Part shown: in pieces, positions 46,433 to 57,400 of the stretch
Layout: every line of letters begins with the position of its first letter
Numbering within the stretch: the first letter of the stretch is position 1
Origin: Saccharomyces paradoxus
Taxonomy: Eukaryota > Ascomycota > Saccharomycetes > Saccharomycetales > Saccharomycetaceae
Direction of reading: 5' to 3'
Assembly: GCF_002079055.1 (NCBI RefSeq)
Contig: NC_047501.1
Location: forward strand, 496,001 to 560,000
DNA: 64,000 nt
Notes under the pieces: generated by a model
The model's input: the letters and a program-made list of their open reading frames with translations, nothing else
Databases searched by the model: none
What the model was told of the DNA's origin: nothing
Program-made: the position numbers and the translations under genes

Positions 46433-47821
46433 CTAATCTTCGTCTTCATCGTCCTCAATGACTGCAACCCTTCTTCTCTTCGTCTCATTCCTATCCTTTT
46501 CTTCTTCCTCCTCCTCTTTGTACATCGCGGCTCCTTCTCTTTTCAAATTTCTTAGACGAGCTGCGTTCTCTTCATCCGCATCCTCTTCTTCTTCTTCTTC
46601 TTCCTCCTCATTATCTTCGTCGTCGTCAAACCCAGCCTCCTCTTCTTCATCATCGTCAACTAAGAAATCATCTTCTTCGTATTCATTTCTTCTAGAAGCT
46701 CCGTAGGCAGTGGGGGAATTCTGTTTTCTAAATCCCGTTTCAAAAGCGGCATCTGGGGATTCTTGTTTCTCCTTTTCTTTGAGCTGTCTTCTCCTTCTGT
46801 CTCTTAAAATCTGGCTTTGCTTTTTCTCCAACTCCCTCTTCTCCACTTCAGGATCCATATTTACAATATATGTTCCAGGACCCTTGTTTTGTCTTTGGTT
46901 CCTTCTTATAACAGCTTTACTTAGTTTTTGGTGTATTTTTGAATTCGTGGAAGTTGGAATAAACATCAATGTTTTTTTTATTTCACCGCCCTCGTAACAT
47001 TGGATTAACTCTTGTTGATCATGCGATACTGTCAAGAATGTATTGCTCGTATCGTTGACCAATATATCTGTACATTCTTCGCCAACTTTTAGCGAATATG
47101 TACCGTCTGACCACTGCACTATTTGTGTATTTGATTCTTTAAAGACATGTTGGTCTTTATCACGGGAATATCTCCATCTAACAGTATTCTCGTCAATCAG
47201 ACGGTCGTCTAATTGGTCCTCCCTAGAAGCTGAATTGCTTGTCCTTTCGTTAACTTTGGCTTCAAAGCTTGGGGGGTCAAAAGGAATTGGATCGATAGTT
47301 AAAAAGTTGGGAACTCTGGCATAGAAAATCTCGTTATGAGACGCCGTTTCATTAATGTTTGCTTTGCTTGGTATAATATGTCTAACAAGCTCTACATTCT
47401 CCTCTTTAAAAGTATGAGTGGTCTCATCTTGATCAGAAAAGTCATTAGCATCCTCACCATAAAATTTTCGTGTGTACATGGCTTGCTCCTCTGCTTCATC
47501 ATCATCTAACCCAAGACTTTCTCTATGACGACTTCTATGGTTGATACTCTCTTCGTCGCCATCTTCATCACTATCACTATTACTATTTCCAATGTCTGAT
47601 TTCTTACTGTCACTATCGTCATCGTCATCATCGTCATCTCCAAATAAATCATCTAGTTCTGCATCTTCCTCTTCTTTAGTACCATCATTTCCGTTGACTT
47701 TCCTGTCATCATCATCTTGTGAGAAAGCTGTTTCCTCGTTACTTATACTATTGGCGGTGGCATCGAGGTTATCGGTAATTTGCTCATTCTGTGATTGCTC
47801 TTGTAGGCTTTCAGATGACAT
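46433..47821 (-). CDS. LEO1: Paf1 complex subunit Leo1
   Basis: The protein has 462 residues (S. cerevisiae about 464). The N-terminal 130 residues are very acidic (DDLFGDDDDDDDDSDSKK and similar). The Leo1 core runs about 130-340: VELVRHIIPSKAN, the RWRYSRDKDQHVFKESN segment, and VQWSDGTYSLKVGEE. Then come a basic helix (EKRELEKKQSQILRDRRRR) and a second acidic block with runs of Glu. Known role: with Paf1, Ctr9, Cdc73 and Rtf1 it rides on Pol II and promotes H2B ubiquitination, H3K4/K36 methylation and 3' processing. The Leo1-Paf1 heterodimer binds histone tails. Simple-sequence codon runs explain small length changes. Confidence 0.96.
   Translation of the reverse strand: MSSESLQEQSQNEQITDNLDATANSISNEETAFSQDDDDRKVNGNDGTKEEEDAELDDLFGDDDDDDDDSDSKKSDIGNSNSDSDEDGDEESINHRSRHRESLGLDDDEAEEQAMYTRKFYGEDANDFSDQDETTHTFKEENVELVRHIIPSKANINETASHNEIFYARVPNFLTIDPIPFDPPSFEAKVNERTSNSASREDQLDDRLIDENTVRWRYSRDKDQHVFKESNTQIVQWSDGTYSLKVGEECTDILVNDTSNTFLTVSHDQQELIQCYEGGEIKKTLMFIPTSTNSKIHQKLSKAVIRRNQRQNKGPGTYIVNMDPEVEKRELEKKQSQILRDRRRRQLKEKEKQESPDAAFETGFRKQNSPTAYGASRRNEYEEDDFLVDDDEEEEAGFDDDEDNEEEEEEEEEDADEENAARLRNLKREGAAMYKEEEEEEKDRNETKRRRVAVIEDDEDED
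46582..46608 (-). repeat. GAA/GAG trinucleotide tract (poly-Glu) in LEO1
   Basis: CTT/CTC repeats on the plus strand encode the Glu run of the Leo1 tail. A second tract of Asp codons (CAT/GTC pattern) lies at about 47610-47640. Confidence 0.75.
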
Positions 47822-48091
47822 TTTAATTGTAGTCCAGTATACTTATTTAAAATAGTTTAATTTGACCGCCTAATTTACATACCCTTTATTCTTCATGACT
47901 TTTTTCATCTGTCGTATTTTTTTCCATGAGCTTGTTCTCTTTTTTTTTTTGTTTTCCGTTTTCCTGTTACGTCGAAGATAGTCACCCATAACGATTGTAT
48001 ATTGCAAAGCTTTTTACATAATAATGATACTTACGGCAAAAGTGGCATTTTATATATCCCCTTTATAATAAGTAATATTTCTTGGTTAACG

Positions 48092-51000
48092 CTATTCGAG
48101 AATTCTTTTTAAGGGCTCAATATCAGCTTCTTGTCCTTGCTTGACATACACTAGGAAATATGGAGTTGCAGTATTGCCCTCATTGAAATTGAAGACTTCG
48201 TCCTCCTGGACCTCACTGATGGTTTCATCATTGTATTTTCTCCAGACGCCATTGTGGTTCCTGTCCTTGATGTATATCCAATAGTGGCCATAACTTGCCT
48301 CACCACGATGAATAAAAACCGAAAACAGTGAGTATCCGTATTCTTTAAAATCGTCAAATTGATGGCTTATTTTCTCCTCCAAACTGCTGATATTATTGTA
48401 TAAGCTCATCAATTCATCATCGATGTTGTTAACATTGTTTCTCAATGTTTTTATCACATCATTATTAGCCTCTGTTTTCAAAGGTGTTTTCTCTACGAGG
48501 TTCGATTCCAATAGCTTGATACTCTCTAAAAATGCATCCTTTCTCGTAAGTCCTGAGTCATCACGACTCAACAGTTCTCTTTGTCTACTTTTCATCACCT
48601 TCAACTTTTGTTTCATTTCTTCAGTTTCTTTCTTTTTTGCTAACAGTAAAGTGTTTTCTGTATCCGCGTATCTGTCCATGTAAATAACTTCTTTGAATGG
48701 CAAGGGTTCAATGGACTTAAATGGCATTAGTCTTTCACGATCGTAATAAACTCTCTGAATTTGTACCTGCAAAATGGTAGGAAATGTTGTGACAGCAACT
48801 GTACGTTTAACATCACCATACTCTTCCATCGTTAGATATTCGTCTTTAAAATAAGAATCAAACGCATCATAAATATCTTTAGGATGGTCGCCGATATTTA
48901 TCAGTAACGAGAGAAATCTTTCAACTTTTGTGCGAACTTTATCTGTTGCGGACAAAGGAACAATACTTTGCTTGGTAGTGCCATAAAACAGTTGCTTGAT
49001 CAAGTCGTATTGCTCGTTATCTTCATCATATCGGATAGGTTCTGAACCACTTTCTATTTGAAATAACACGTTTCCTATACATTCAGTAACATCTTGTTGT
49101 CTACCCATTTCTAGAGCATTTTCTAATTGATCTGAACTAATTTTTGCCACACGTGTAGGTGAAGCTAATCCTGTGGTATCGTCCCTCTCAGTTACTTCAA
49201 AATCGTTTGATTCAACTTTTTCAGTGTTGTTAGCATCCTTATCAACATCGCCATTAGGGCTATATTCCATTTCTAAATCAATTAAGCTTGGATCATTTTC
49301 TATTGTAGTAGGGACGTCATGGGTTGCTTCCTCTCTTGAATCTGAAGAGTTTGCTGTTCCATTAACTAGTTTATTGCCTTCCACTTCAAATTCTACTTCG
49401 ACATTACTTGGGGCAAATGCCAAGTATGCTAGCTCTTTTGAAGGAGTTACACATCTTTCTCTTGAATGAACCATTGCATAGAAAAGATTGCGAAGTTGGT
49501 ATATAAATTGAATAGATCTTTCTACTTCACCCCTACTAATTTCTCTTCCACCAATTCTTCGAACATGCCCACTGTTAGAGAGGTGGTCGTTGAAATTTTC
49601 TACCGTCTTTTGATATTCCAATATATATCTTCTTAGTGGCGCTATGGAGAAGTAATATTGAAGTAAGGAATTTAGATAACAGGTATTTCCGATGTTATTA
49701 ATACCGGTTGGCCAATTTTCTGGCGGCAAAGAATTTGGATCTATCGTACCTGTTAGTAAGAAATTGGTGATTAAATTTGAATTCCTCTCTATACTAATTT
49801 TGGTCAACGCTGCCTTCAAAATAAGAAATTGGTCGGGCTCATAAACATTCTCATCAAACCACTTCTGTTTGAAGATTTTCAAAATGGTTTCGTCAGAAGC
49901 ATTTTCATTTACTTGAAGAAGCTTTAATGCCTCTCGGTAATCAATCTTTTCTGGGCCATAATAGTTTAAAAACTGTGGGCATTCCTCTGTTAAAAAATTG
50001 AACAAATCAAGACTTCTCTTACTAATAGCGATAGTGTAAAGTGCTCTATCGCAATCCAATTTTAATCCGGGAGAGTCATTAATCTTGACCGAATATGCAG
50101 TTTTTATAATGTCTTCATCAACTGACTCATCAATTGAAAGTGTGTCGTATGCTTGCGATAAAGCTCGATATGGCTCATGGTCAACGTAAAATTTCAGCTT
50201 GTCAGATTTGGTATATTTGGCCAATAATCTTAGAGCATTTTTCAAATTCGTTAAATGATTGGAAGTTAATTGGCTCCTATTTGAAGTTTCAAATTTGTAA
50301 ATAGATAGTAAAGTCGCTTCATTTAACTCGGAAATATTGCACTCTTTAGGGTCAATTTTGAACATTAACAGAGCGTTTTCTAGAGCTTCTTGGCCTATAA
50401 TATCCTGTTTTCCACAGTAGGCAATCAATTGGTATGCTCCTTTCCTATTTGCAATGTATGTCAGTGCATCAAAATACAGCCCAATATTTTCAGGATCTAA
50501 AGAAGATAAAGATTCGTAGTTTCTGATTATATCTCTATCAGTATAATAATGTGAAACGGAAAGATTAACGAAATGAGGTTCTGCGTCCAAAGGTGAATGA
50601 GATTTCTCATTGGAATTCAACAGAATTCTGGCTCTGGATTCTCCTAATAAATGAAACCAAGGTGATGTCGAAAAAGAAGTCTGTAAGGAAGATAGTCCCT
50701 TAACGCTTTTCGTGTTTTTCAAAGGAGAACTAGGTGCCAATAATGAAGTGGATAACTGGCCCCAAAATATTAGTTGTAAACACTTTCTCACGTATGACTC
50801 TCGAGTTTTTCTTATCTCCAAATCGTTCACATAGCCCACCATATCTGGAGGAACGTATTCAGTAAATGGCTCATTAGTTTCCTCATCAATTTCTGAGCTT
50901 GCTTGAAATCCATACTTGGATGTTAACCATTCAGGATTCAAGTTAGTGTTAAGGGCCAAATTTCCAGAATCAATTGTCTTTATAGGTTCTAATTTGCTCT

Positions 51001-51913
51001 TTCTCATCAAAGGTCCCTTGAAAATTTTAAAAAGCGTGTAAAAACAGTCAGCTTGAGATGGCGTATCCTTCTTATCTAGTGAATCATTTTTTAGACACAT
51101 AACATTGTATCTGTTCTTAATCGCGTCGGTAGTAAAACTCTGATGCTCTTCTGGTGAATTAAACTCGGGTTTAAAAATTTCAATCAAGATGAGTTTGTTG
51201 GTATCATCGGAAACATAAATGCCGTAATCCATCAAATTAGGGTCGGAAGGATCGAAAGTTGAAAGGTCTACGCGATCGTATTCATGCAAATGATCTAGTG
51301 AATGGAATTGAGTAACACCTACATGTTTCTTCAACCGTTCTAATTCTTGGCGGACTTTCACAGTAACCTTCAGATGATAAATAGGAATTTTAACAATATC
51401 ATCAAAACTTGAAATTAGCTGCTCTGTCAGTGATGGATTCAAGATAACGGCCTGAAAGACATATATTTTGTTATATCTGGAGCATGAAATGGAATCGTAT
51501 TCGTTTTTTGTTTGAAAAACCACTTGGTCGGTTAATGAACCCAGGCTGTTAGAGCGAATACTACTTCTAAAAGTTGAGTAAGAAAGCATGGACTCCCTTA
51601 TAATACCAGTGGTTTGCAGGCCCTTTTCTATGACCTTCGGGTCTGTGGAGTTAAGGAAAATAGTGTCACAAAGTATATCGTCCAAAAGTCTGTCAGAAGT
51701 CTTCAATGGTAGGCTGGTGGCAATATCTGGATACAGTAAATGTTTTCCATCGTCAACATCAACAGGGGCTGACTGCTGGTTTACACTTGTCTCGTATAAT
51801 GGGCAGTCCTCTATAATAGTATCATTTTTATCAAGGTTGTTTTTATCCTGGTTTAATAGTTGACTATGATGGTCATCAATTACGTTTTGAAGTTCATTAT
51901 CTTCGTTCGACAT
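48092..51913 (-). CDS. UBP2: Ubiquitin-specific protease Ubp2
   Basis: The protein has 1273 residues from the ATG at 51913 (S. cerevisiae about 1272). The frame is open six codons further but with no ATG. The USP domain is in the C-terminal 40%: Cys box NNIGNTCYLNSLLQYYF with the catalytic Cys at 745, a QQDVTECIGNVLFQ block at about 960, and the His box GHYWIYIKD with His at about 1210. A charged coiled-coil insert (EMKQKLKVMKSRQRELL) lies between. The large N-terminal half is a USP-specific region with weaker repeats. Known role: removes K63-linked chains, opposing Rsp5 together with Rup1, and acts in MVB sorting and mitochondrial fusion control. Confidence 0.97.
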   Translation of the reverse strand: MSNEDNELQNVIDDHHSQLLNQDKNNLDKNDTIIEDCPLYETSVNQQSAPVDVDDGKHLLYPDIATSLPLKTSDRLLDDILCDTIFLNSTDPKVIEKGLQTTGIIRESMLSYSTFRSSIRSNSLGSLTDQVVFQTKNEYDSISCSRYNKIYVFQAVILNPSLTEQLISSFDDIVKIPIYHLKVTVKVRQELERLKKHVGVTQFHSLDHLHEYDRVDLSTFDPSDPNLMDYGIYVSDDTNKLILIEIFKPEFNSPEEHQSFTTDAIKNRYNVMCLKNDSLDKKDTPSQADCFYTLFKIFKGPLMRKSKLEPIKTIDSGNLALNTNLNPEWLTSKYGFQASSEIDEETNEPFTEYVPPDMVGYVNDLEIRKTRESYVRKCLQLIFWGQLSTSLLAPSSPLKNTKSVKGLSSLQTSFSTSPWFHLLGESRARILLNSNEKSHSPLDAEPHFVNLSVSHYYTDRDIIRNYESLSSLDPENIGLYFDALTYIANRKGAYQLIAYCGKQDIIGQEALENALLMFKIDPKECNISELNEATLLSIYKFETSNRSQLTSNHLTNLKNALRLLAKYTKSDKLKFYVDHEPYRALSQAYDTLSIDESVDEDIIKTAYSVKINDSPGLKLDCDRALYTIAISKRSLDLFNFLTEECPQFLNYYGPEKIDYREALKLLQVNENASDETILKIFKQKWFDENVYEPDQFLILKAALTKISIERNSNLITNFLLTGTIDPNSLPPENWPTGINNIGNTCYLNSLLQYYFSIAPLRRYILEYQKTVENFNDHLSNSGHVRRIGGREISRGEVERSIQFIYQLRNLFYAMVHSRERCVTPSKELAYLAFAPSNVEVEFEVEGNKLVNGTANSSDSREEATHDVPTTIENDPSLIDLEMEYSPNGDVDKDANNTEKVESNDFEVTERDDTTGLASPTRVAKISSDQLENALEMGRQQDVTECIGNVLFQIESGSEPIRYDEDNEQYDLIKQLFYGTTKQSIVPLSATDKVRTKVERFLSLLINIGDHPKDIYDAFDSYFKDEYLTMEEYGDVKRTVAVTTFPTILQVQIQRVYYDRERLMPFKSIEPLPFKEVIYMDRYADTENTLLLAKKKETEEMKQKLKVMKSRQRELLSRDDSGLTRKDAFLESIKLLESNLVEKTPLKTEANNDVIKTLRNNVNNIDDELMSLYNNISSLEEKISHQFDDFKEYGYSLFSVFIHRGEASYGHYWIYIKDRNHNGVWRKYNDETISEVQEDEVFNFNEGNTATPYFLVYVKQGQEADIEPLKRILE

Positions 51914-52305
51914 TTCCTCACTTCTTCTCAATCTTAACCAAAAGCTTTCTTTTTAATTAACCACCCTATTATCAACAGTGGCCTCCCTGTTTTATGCAAT
52001 ATTCTTCAATGGCAAGTCGTTTATTTTCCAGACTATGGGTACTGTATTTTTTACTTTAGTCAACTGTAACTCTTACTTAAAGATCCAGTTTGTACTCACC
52101 CTTAGACTATGAACCCATACCCCATCTTAATATTTATAGACAGCGGATCAATTCCTGTCATATTGGTCATATAGGCGTTAAATGTATAAGGATGATACAT
52201 AATTTTATACATGATAGTTTAACTAGGACACTTATCAATCTGTTTTTCCCTTTCAATTTTCCTTTTCTGGCACAACGCAACTCATCTATGCTACTTTTCT
52301 AGTAC
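51914..52305. other. Intergenic: UBP2 promoter and CAT5 3' region
   Basis: This is 392 bp between two minus-strand genes. I see no confident site, no RNA gene, and a small plus-strand open frame (52090-52302) with no support. Confidence 0.45.
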
Positions 52306-53007
52306 TTAAATTCTTTCAGCACTCCATATAGCAACTCTGCAAATCGTCTTAATACCCTCCGTGATAACTGTATATGGAACGGCCATGTAGGAATCATGCT
52401 TAATAGCAGTGTCCAAATGCTCCAGTTCGTCATCCCTGAATTGTTTGATGGTAGAAGTTAAGGATTTGATTTCCTCACTTGGACCTTTTGTTCCATCTGT
52501 TCTTTCCAAATTGAATTGGTTGGCAAGGTTTCGCAATTGACCATTGTAGTGGCTTCCGATTACTGTCTCGACGGCTTCAGTACAAGCCATAGCGGCTTCT
52601 GGAGAAATCAATGCGGTACCAGCCCCCATTGCAAAGGCTCCAACTTTCCACAATGGCGTTAATAAGGAGGGCCTGACTCTCCTTTTCAACTGTAAGTTGT
52701 TAAAAGTATTATGATGATGTACCTCCTGGTCCCACATGTGCTTTAGCACAGGCTTTAAATGAGGGTACCTATGAGCCAACACGAAGTATTGGCCAGCGTA
52801 TATGTAGTCCGCACCCAATTCACCAGCCTGATCTACGCGAATAACACGGTCCAAGAAGGCGGCTTGGGCATCTGATAAATTCTCACATTTAGGAGTATGC
52901 TCAGGTTTTTCGGCGTGTTTTGCCGATGTATGTTCTGTCATTTTTAATGATGATAAGACAGAAAAGCCTCTGCTGACTGGCTTGAAGAATGAAACGCAGG
53001 ATAACAT
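52306..53007 (-). CDS. CAT5: Demethoxyubiquinone hydroxylase Cat5/Coq7
   Basis: The protein has 233 residues from the ATG at 53007, as in S. cerevisiae; an open stretch upstream lacks ATG. A mitochondrial presequence is likely in the first 20-25 residues (MLSCVSFFKPVSRGFSVLSS). The ferritin-like di-iron core has Glu63 (in DQAGELGA), the ExxH at 95-98 (in WDQEVHHHN), a middle Glu in ACTEAVETVIGSHYN and a last ExxH in DDELEHLD. Reaction: hydroxylation of demethoxyubiquinone, the penultimate step of coenzyme Q synthesis, within the CoQ synthome on the matrix side of the inner membrane. It lies about 230 bp from IAH1. Confidence 0.96.
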   Translation of the reverse strand: MLSCVSFFKPVSRGFSVLSSLKMTEHTSAKHAEKPEHTPKCENLSDAQAAFLDRVIRVDQAGELGADYIYAGQYFVLAHRYPHLKPVLKHMWDQEVHHHNTFNNLQLKRRVRPSLLTPLWKVGAFAMGAGTALISPEAAMACTEAVETVIGSHYNGQLRNLANQFNLERTDGTKGPSEEIKSLTSTIKQFRDDELEHLDTAIKHDSYMAVPYTVITEGIKTICRVAIWSAERI

Positions 53008-53236
53008 AGTTTCTATGTATCTCTTCCGTATGTGTAATATCTTCAATCCTTAAATTGATTGGGAGGGGAAGAAAACGTCAGTTTCTCAATAATAAAGCAC
53101 TAATCTCTAAAATTAAGGAAACCTCTTTTATAGATTTCTATTGTTTTTTTTCCTGAAAATCCCGTATATGAAAAATTATACAGAGGGTGTAAAGTTAAGG
53201 AAATATAGCCGAGTACGTACAAAAGGATTACTGCAT

Positions 53237-53953
53237 TCAAGACATTATATTAGATCCATCATCTAGCACATCTCTCCAATCTTTCAGTTTGTACTGCATG
53301 TTCTTAGGATGATATTGGGGGTAGAATATCTCAATGGCCTTCAATAGTTCGTCATGAAGAATTTCGTACCCTTTCCCGGAAAAGTGCAGTCCGTCTGTTA
53401 GTAGGTGTTGCCAAGCATCGCCACCTTCCTCCCGAAATGCCTTATTCAAGTCCACGAAGGGGGTTTTTTCCTCATTGGCAAGTTTTGCTAACGCATCGGA
53501 ATAAATAGTAAAGTTCTCGTTGGTGCGAAAATATCCAAGGGCTATTTCTTCAGCTTTTGCTTTTTCCCACTTCTCCCTGTCTACCAGCCCCGGTCCTATT
53601 ATAATAGGACAGATATGATGAGACTTCATTATAGATATCATCTGACCTATATTATCAACAAATTCAGGGAGGGGAACACTTTGAGGGCCTGCTGAGCATG
53701 CATCGTTGGCGCCAAAAAAGATGGTGGCCATGACAATGTTGGATTCGTTATCTAGAATTTCAGGAAGTACTTTCAACGACCATCTGGAGTTGTACCCTTT
53801 GAACCCTCTTTGAAGGATATCCATTTTTCTCGTATACTCGTTGACTAACGCGGCTCCAAGAGCATACTCATCTTTGTCATTTTCAATCGGTCTAGTGTTA
53901 AAAGCAAATTCAGTAATAGAATCCCCGAACAGCAGGAATTTCTTGTAATCCAT
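53237..53953 (-). CDS. IAH1: Isoamyl acetate hydrolase Iah1 (SGNH esterase)
   Basis: The protein has 238 residues, equal to S. cerevisiae. It is an SGNH/GDSL hydrolase: block I GDSITE at 10-15 with the nucleophile Ser12, block II Gly within LQRGFKGYNSRW, block III FFGANDA (Asn of the oxyanion hole), and block V DGLHFSGKGYE with the Asp-x-x-His pair. Known role: hydrolyses acetate esters such as isoamyl acetate, balancing the aroma esters made by Atf1 and Atf2. No signal peptide is apparent, so it should be cytosolic. It is divergent from RGA1 over 490 bp. Confidence 0.96.
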   Translation of the reverse strand: MDYKKFLLFGDSITEFAFNTRPIENDKDEYALGAALVNEYTRKMDILQRGFKGYNSRWSLKVLPEILDNESNIVMATIFFGANDACSAGPQSVPLPEFVDNIGQMISIMKSHHICPIIIGPGLVDREKWEKAKAEEIALGYFRTNENFTIYSDALAKLANEEKTPFVDLNKAFREEGGDAWQHLLTDGLHFSGKGYEILHDELLKAIEIFYPQYHPKNMQYKLKDWRDVLDDGSNIMS

Positions 53954-54443
53954 ATTTGGTTACAGTTCAAGCCCATAAAACGGTCGATAATGGAAACTAG
54001 TTTTTCGTTTCATATGTGTAATTATGATGAGAAGGTGTGAAGTGCCCTTATTATTGCGCGCTTTATGCCGTATTAGGAAAAAGTGAAAAAAAAAAAAGGC
54101 AGTTCTCGAGTTAAGATTTGACATCATCAACGTGTACTTTTCTCTATTGATCTCTGTTAAGACTGTATCAGCCAAGTGACTAAATCCATTGAAAGTTTTC
54201 CAAGGGTAGCGCTGTTTGGACAGACGGGATTTTTTTATCGAATAGGGTGTTTTGAGTACTGATCAGTCAACATTCTTGATCAATTCACAGTTGCTTAAAA
54301 TAGAAAAAAAATTGATCGGTATCAGTAAGTTTTTGAGAAACAGAAAAGTACTACGGTTTTGACGTTTATCTTTATAACAGCTCTGTGTACAGGATAAGCG
54401 TAGCTGATTCAGGTAGGAGAGGTGGAGAAAGCAGTGTATTAAT
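53954..54443. other. Divergent IAH1/RGA1 promoter region
   Basis: This is 490 bp with an A tract at 54086-54097 and a GCGCGC at 54056-54061. I see no strong factor match and no RNA gene. Confidence 0.45.
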
Positions 54444-57400
54444 ATGGTATCAACTGCGCCCAACGACCAATTTCCATCCTGTGTACGGTGCAAAGATTTC
54501 ATTACCACAGGGCACGCATATGAGTTGGGTTGTGATAGATGGCACACACATTGTTTTACTTGTTACAAATGTGAGAAACCATTAAGTTGCGAATCTGATT
54601 TTTTAGTTCTTGGAACCGGTGCTTTGATCTGCTTTGATTGTTCCGATTCCTGTAAAAATTGCGGTAAAAAGATTGACGATTTGGCCATAATACTATCCTC
54701 TTCAAATGAGGCCTATTGTTCAGATTGTTTCAAATGCTGTAAGTGTGGTGAAAATATTGCTGACCTGCGGTATGCGAAAACCAAGCGAGGTTTATTCTGT
54801 TTAAACTGCCACGAAAAGTTATTAGCGAAAAGAAAGTATTACGAAGAGAAGAAAAGGCGACTCAAAAAGAATCTTCCAAGTTTGCCCACTCCCGTAATTG
54901 ATAGTGATCACATTGATGGGGCCTCAGCTACTGCTGCTGTCCCAGAAAAAACATCCAGCAGACCCGCATCACCAGTTAATGAAATGCCTTTAGGTTCTGA
55001 ACTCCTCAAGGATATAGAAACGAATTCGAGTGATATTGTTCCACATTTTATCACAGGATATAATGATAGCGATGACAATTCTGGAAGTTCGAAGTTCGGT
55101 TCAAATGTATCCATAGATATTATAGGACCAGAAGAAAATAGCACGGAGCATGCAAAAGATGATGTTAAAGAAGAAGTAGAGGCACATTCAGCGAATTTTT
55201 CGCTTGAAGTTGCGATAGATTCAACTCCAAGTTGTAAAGGACCTCCAAGTCGTTCAAAAAGCTTGTTAAACAAAACACCATTGAGGAATTCATCCGGTCA
55301 GTATATCGCAAAATCTCCGAGCTCTTATAGACAGGGTATAATAGTTAATGATAGTCTTGAAGAGAGTAATCAATTTGAACCTCCACACAACAGTTCCCGA
55401 AGTGCGAGTGAATTACTGAGCTCGGTATTGCATAGTCCAGTTTCTGTTAATATGAAAAATCCGAAGGGTCCAAATACGGATACTTTCAATACCAGTTTAA
55501 TATCCCAGATGGATCCTTCGCTACCATTAAAAGGACTGAATAATATTGTGGAAGAACCGAACCCACTTCAAACGCCTGCTGTTGAAATTGTCAAAACAGA
55601 AAAAAGTGTCAGTGATTTAGCAGGTGTTCAGCAAGAGCAAGCAGAGAAGCCCTCCTATGCAGGCAATAGTGGAAAGGGTAGAAAAATTTCAAGATCATTG
55701 TCACGAAGGTCCAAGGATTTGATGACTAATCTAAAGTCAAAAGCCACAAACAAACAGGATAGTAACGTTAAACTTTCACCTGCCTCTAAATCGACTTTCA
55801 GACGGTCACAAGATTTAATCAGAGATGTAGATTCACATCCTGGCTTTGGGACACCGAATTCCAACAGCACTTCATTAGACACTCTAATGAAGAATCAAAA
55901 AAGCCTAAATTACAAACGATTTACCGATGACGGCATTCTCAAGGTCGTTAGTGAAAAGGGAGACGCCCCTGATGAACAGAAAAATTTCGGCTTTAAATCG
56001 CCATCACCAATCGGTCATTTATTACAATCACCTGCTACACCAAGTAATGTATCCATGTATCGAACTCCGCCTCTGGATAGCTCATTGACATTTGACAGGC
56101 TGAACGGGTCTTCATACAGTAATCAAAACTATAGCCTACCTAGTTGGCAGAATACTCCAAAGATCCAATTGGAGAATAGCAGCAATTTTGAGGAACAGAA
56201 GGAAACAGTCTATGGGAATAGCGAATCCAGAAACGACCCGTCTCTCGATAAAGAAATTGTCACAGCTGAGTTGCATTTGAAGCAATTAAAAATAAATTTG
56301 AAGGAACTTGAATCTCAGAGAGAAGAACTAATGAAAGAGATAGGTGAAATGAAGTCTATGAAAGAGACCCTACGCCGACACATTGAGGCCTACAATACCG
56401 AAAAAAATAAATTATATCTTGACTCAAACGAATTCTCAGGTAATCCGCCAACAATAAATGAAATCAGCTCAAGTGAGTCACCACCGCCCGTGAAACATGT
56501 TGCAACTACAAGTTCTGTGGCACGAAGTTCTGTTAAGCCAAAATTTTGGAAGTTCTTTTCATCTGCTAAGCCACAAACCGAGCAATCTATACAAAGTGTC
56601 AACTCAAATAATATGAATTCCACCGTTAAAAGCGCCCCAGTTTTGCTTTCAGCTCCCTCAACTAATAGCAATTCCGGTCGTCTAGAGATTTCACCTCCTG
56701 TTCTCCAAAATCCTAATGAATTCAGTGACGTTAGATTGGTTCCTATCGAGAGTGATGGAAATATGGGTCAAAATAAAGATGTGGAAGAATATTCGGATGG
56801 AAGCAATTTGTATGGTTCGAGTTTGGTTGCTAGGTGCAACTATGAGAACAATGAAATACCAATGGTACTATCTGTCTGCATAGACTTTATTGAATCGGAC
56901 GAGGAAAATATGAGATCAGAGGGCATATATAGAAAATCAGGTTCCCAACTAGTCATAGAAGAAATAGAACGGCATTTTTCTTCATGGAAAGTGCAAACCG
57001 AAATGCCGAATATTTTAACGGAACAAGATCTCAACGCTGTTACCGGTGTGTTGAAACGATACTTAAGAAAACTTCCCGACCCTATTTTCACCTTCCAAGT
57101 ATATGAACCCTTGATGAACTTGGTTAAATCTAAAAAGATGATGGAAAACTTACCATTTGTTGGAGGAAAGCTGTCGTTAGAAGCAAAGAATTCGGATACT
57201 TATATGTCGAGCAGGAGTGCTTTGAAAAGCATATTAGAAGACTTGCCGAAGGAACATTATAGGGTGTTAAGAGCATTAAGCGAACATATAGAAAAGATTA
57301 CACAATACAGCCACTGGAACCGAATGACGCTTTATAATCTTGCTTTGGTTTTTGCTCCGGGTTTAATTCGTGATTTTAGTGGAGAAAAGGATATTATTGA

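Noticed and set aside
46182-46436. 84-codon plus-strand frame between PFY1 and LEO1
   Set aside because: It is in the PFY1 promoter, basic and low in information, with no recognisable domain.
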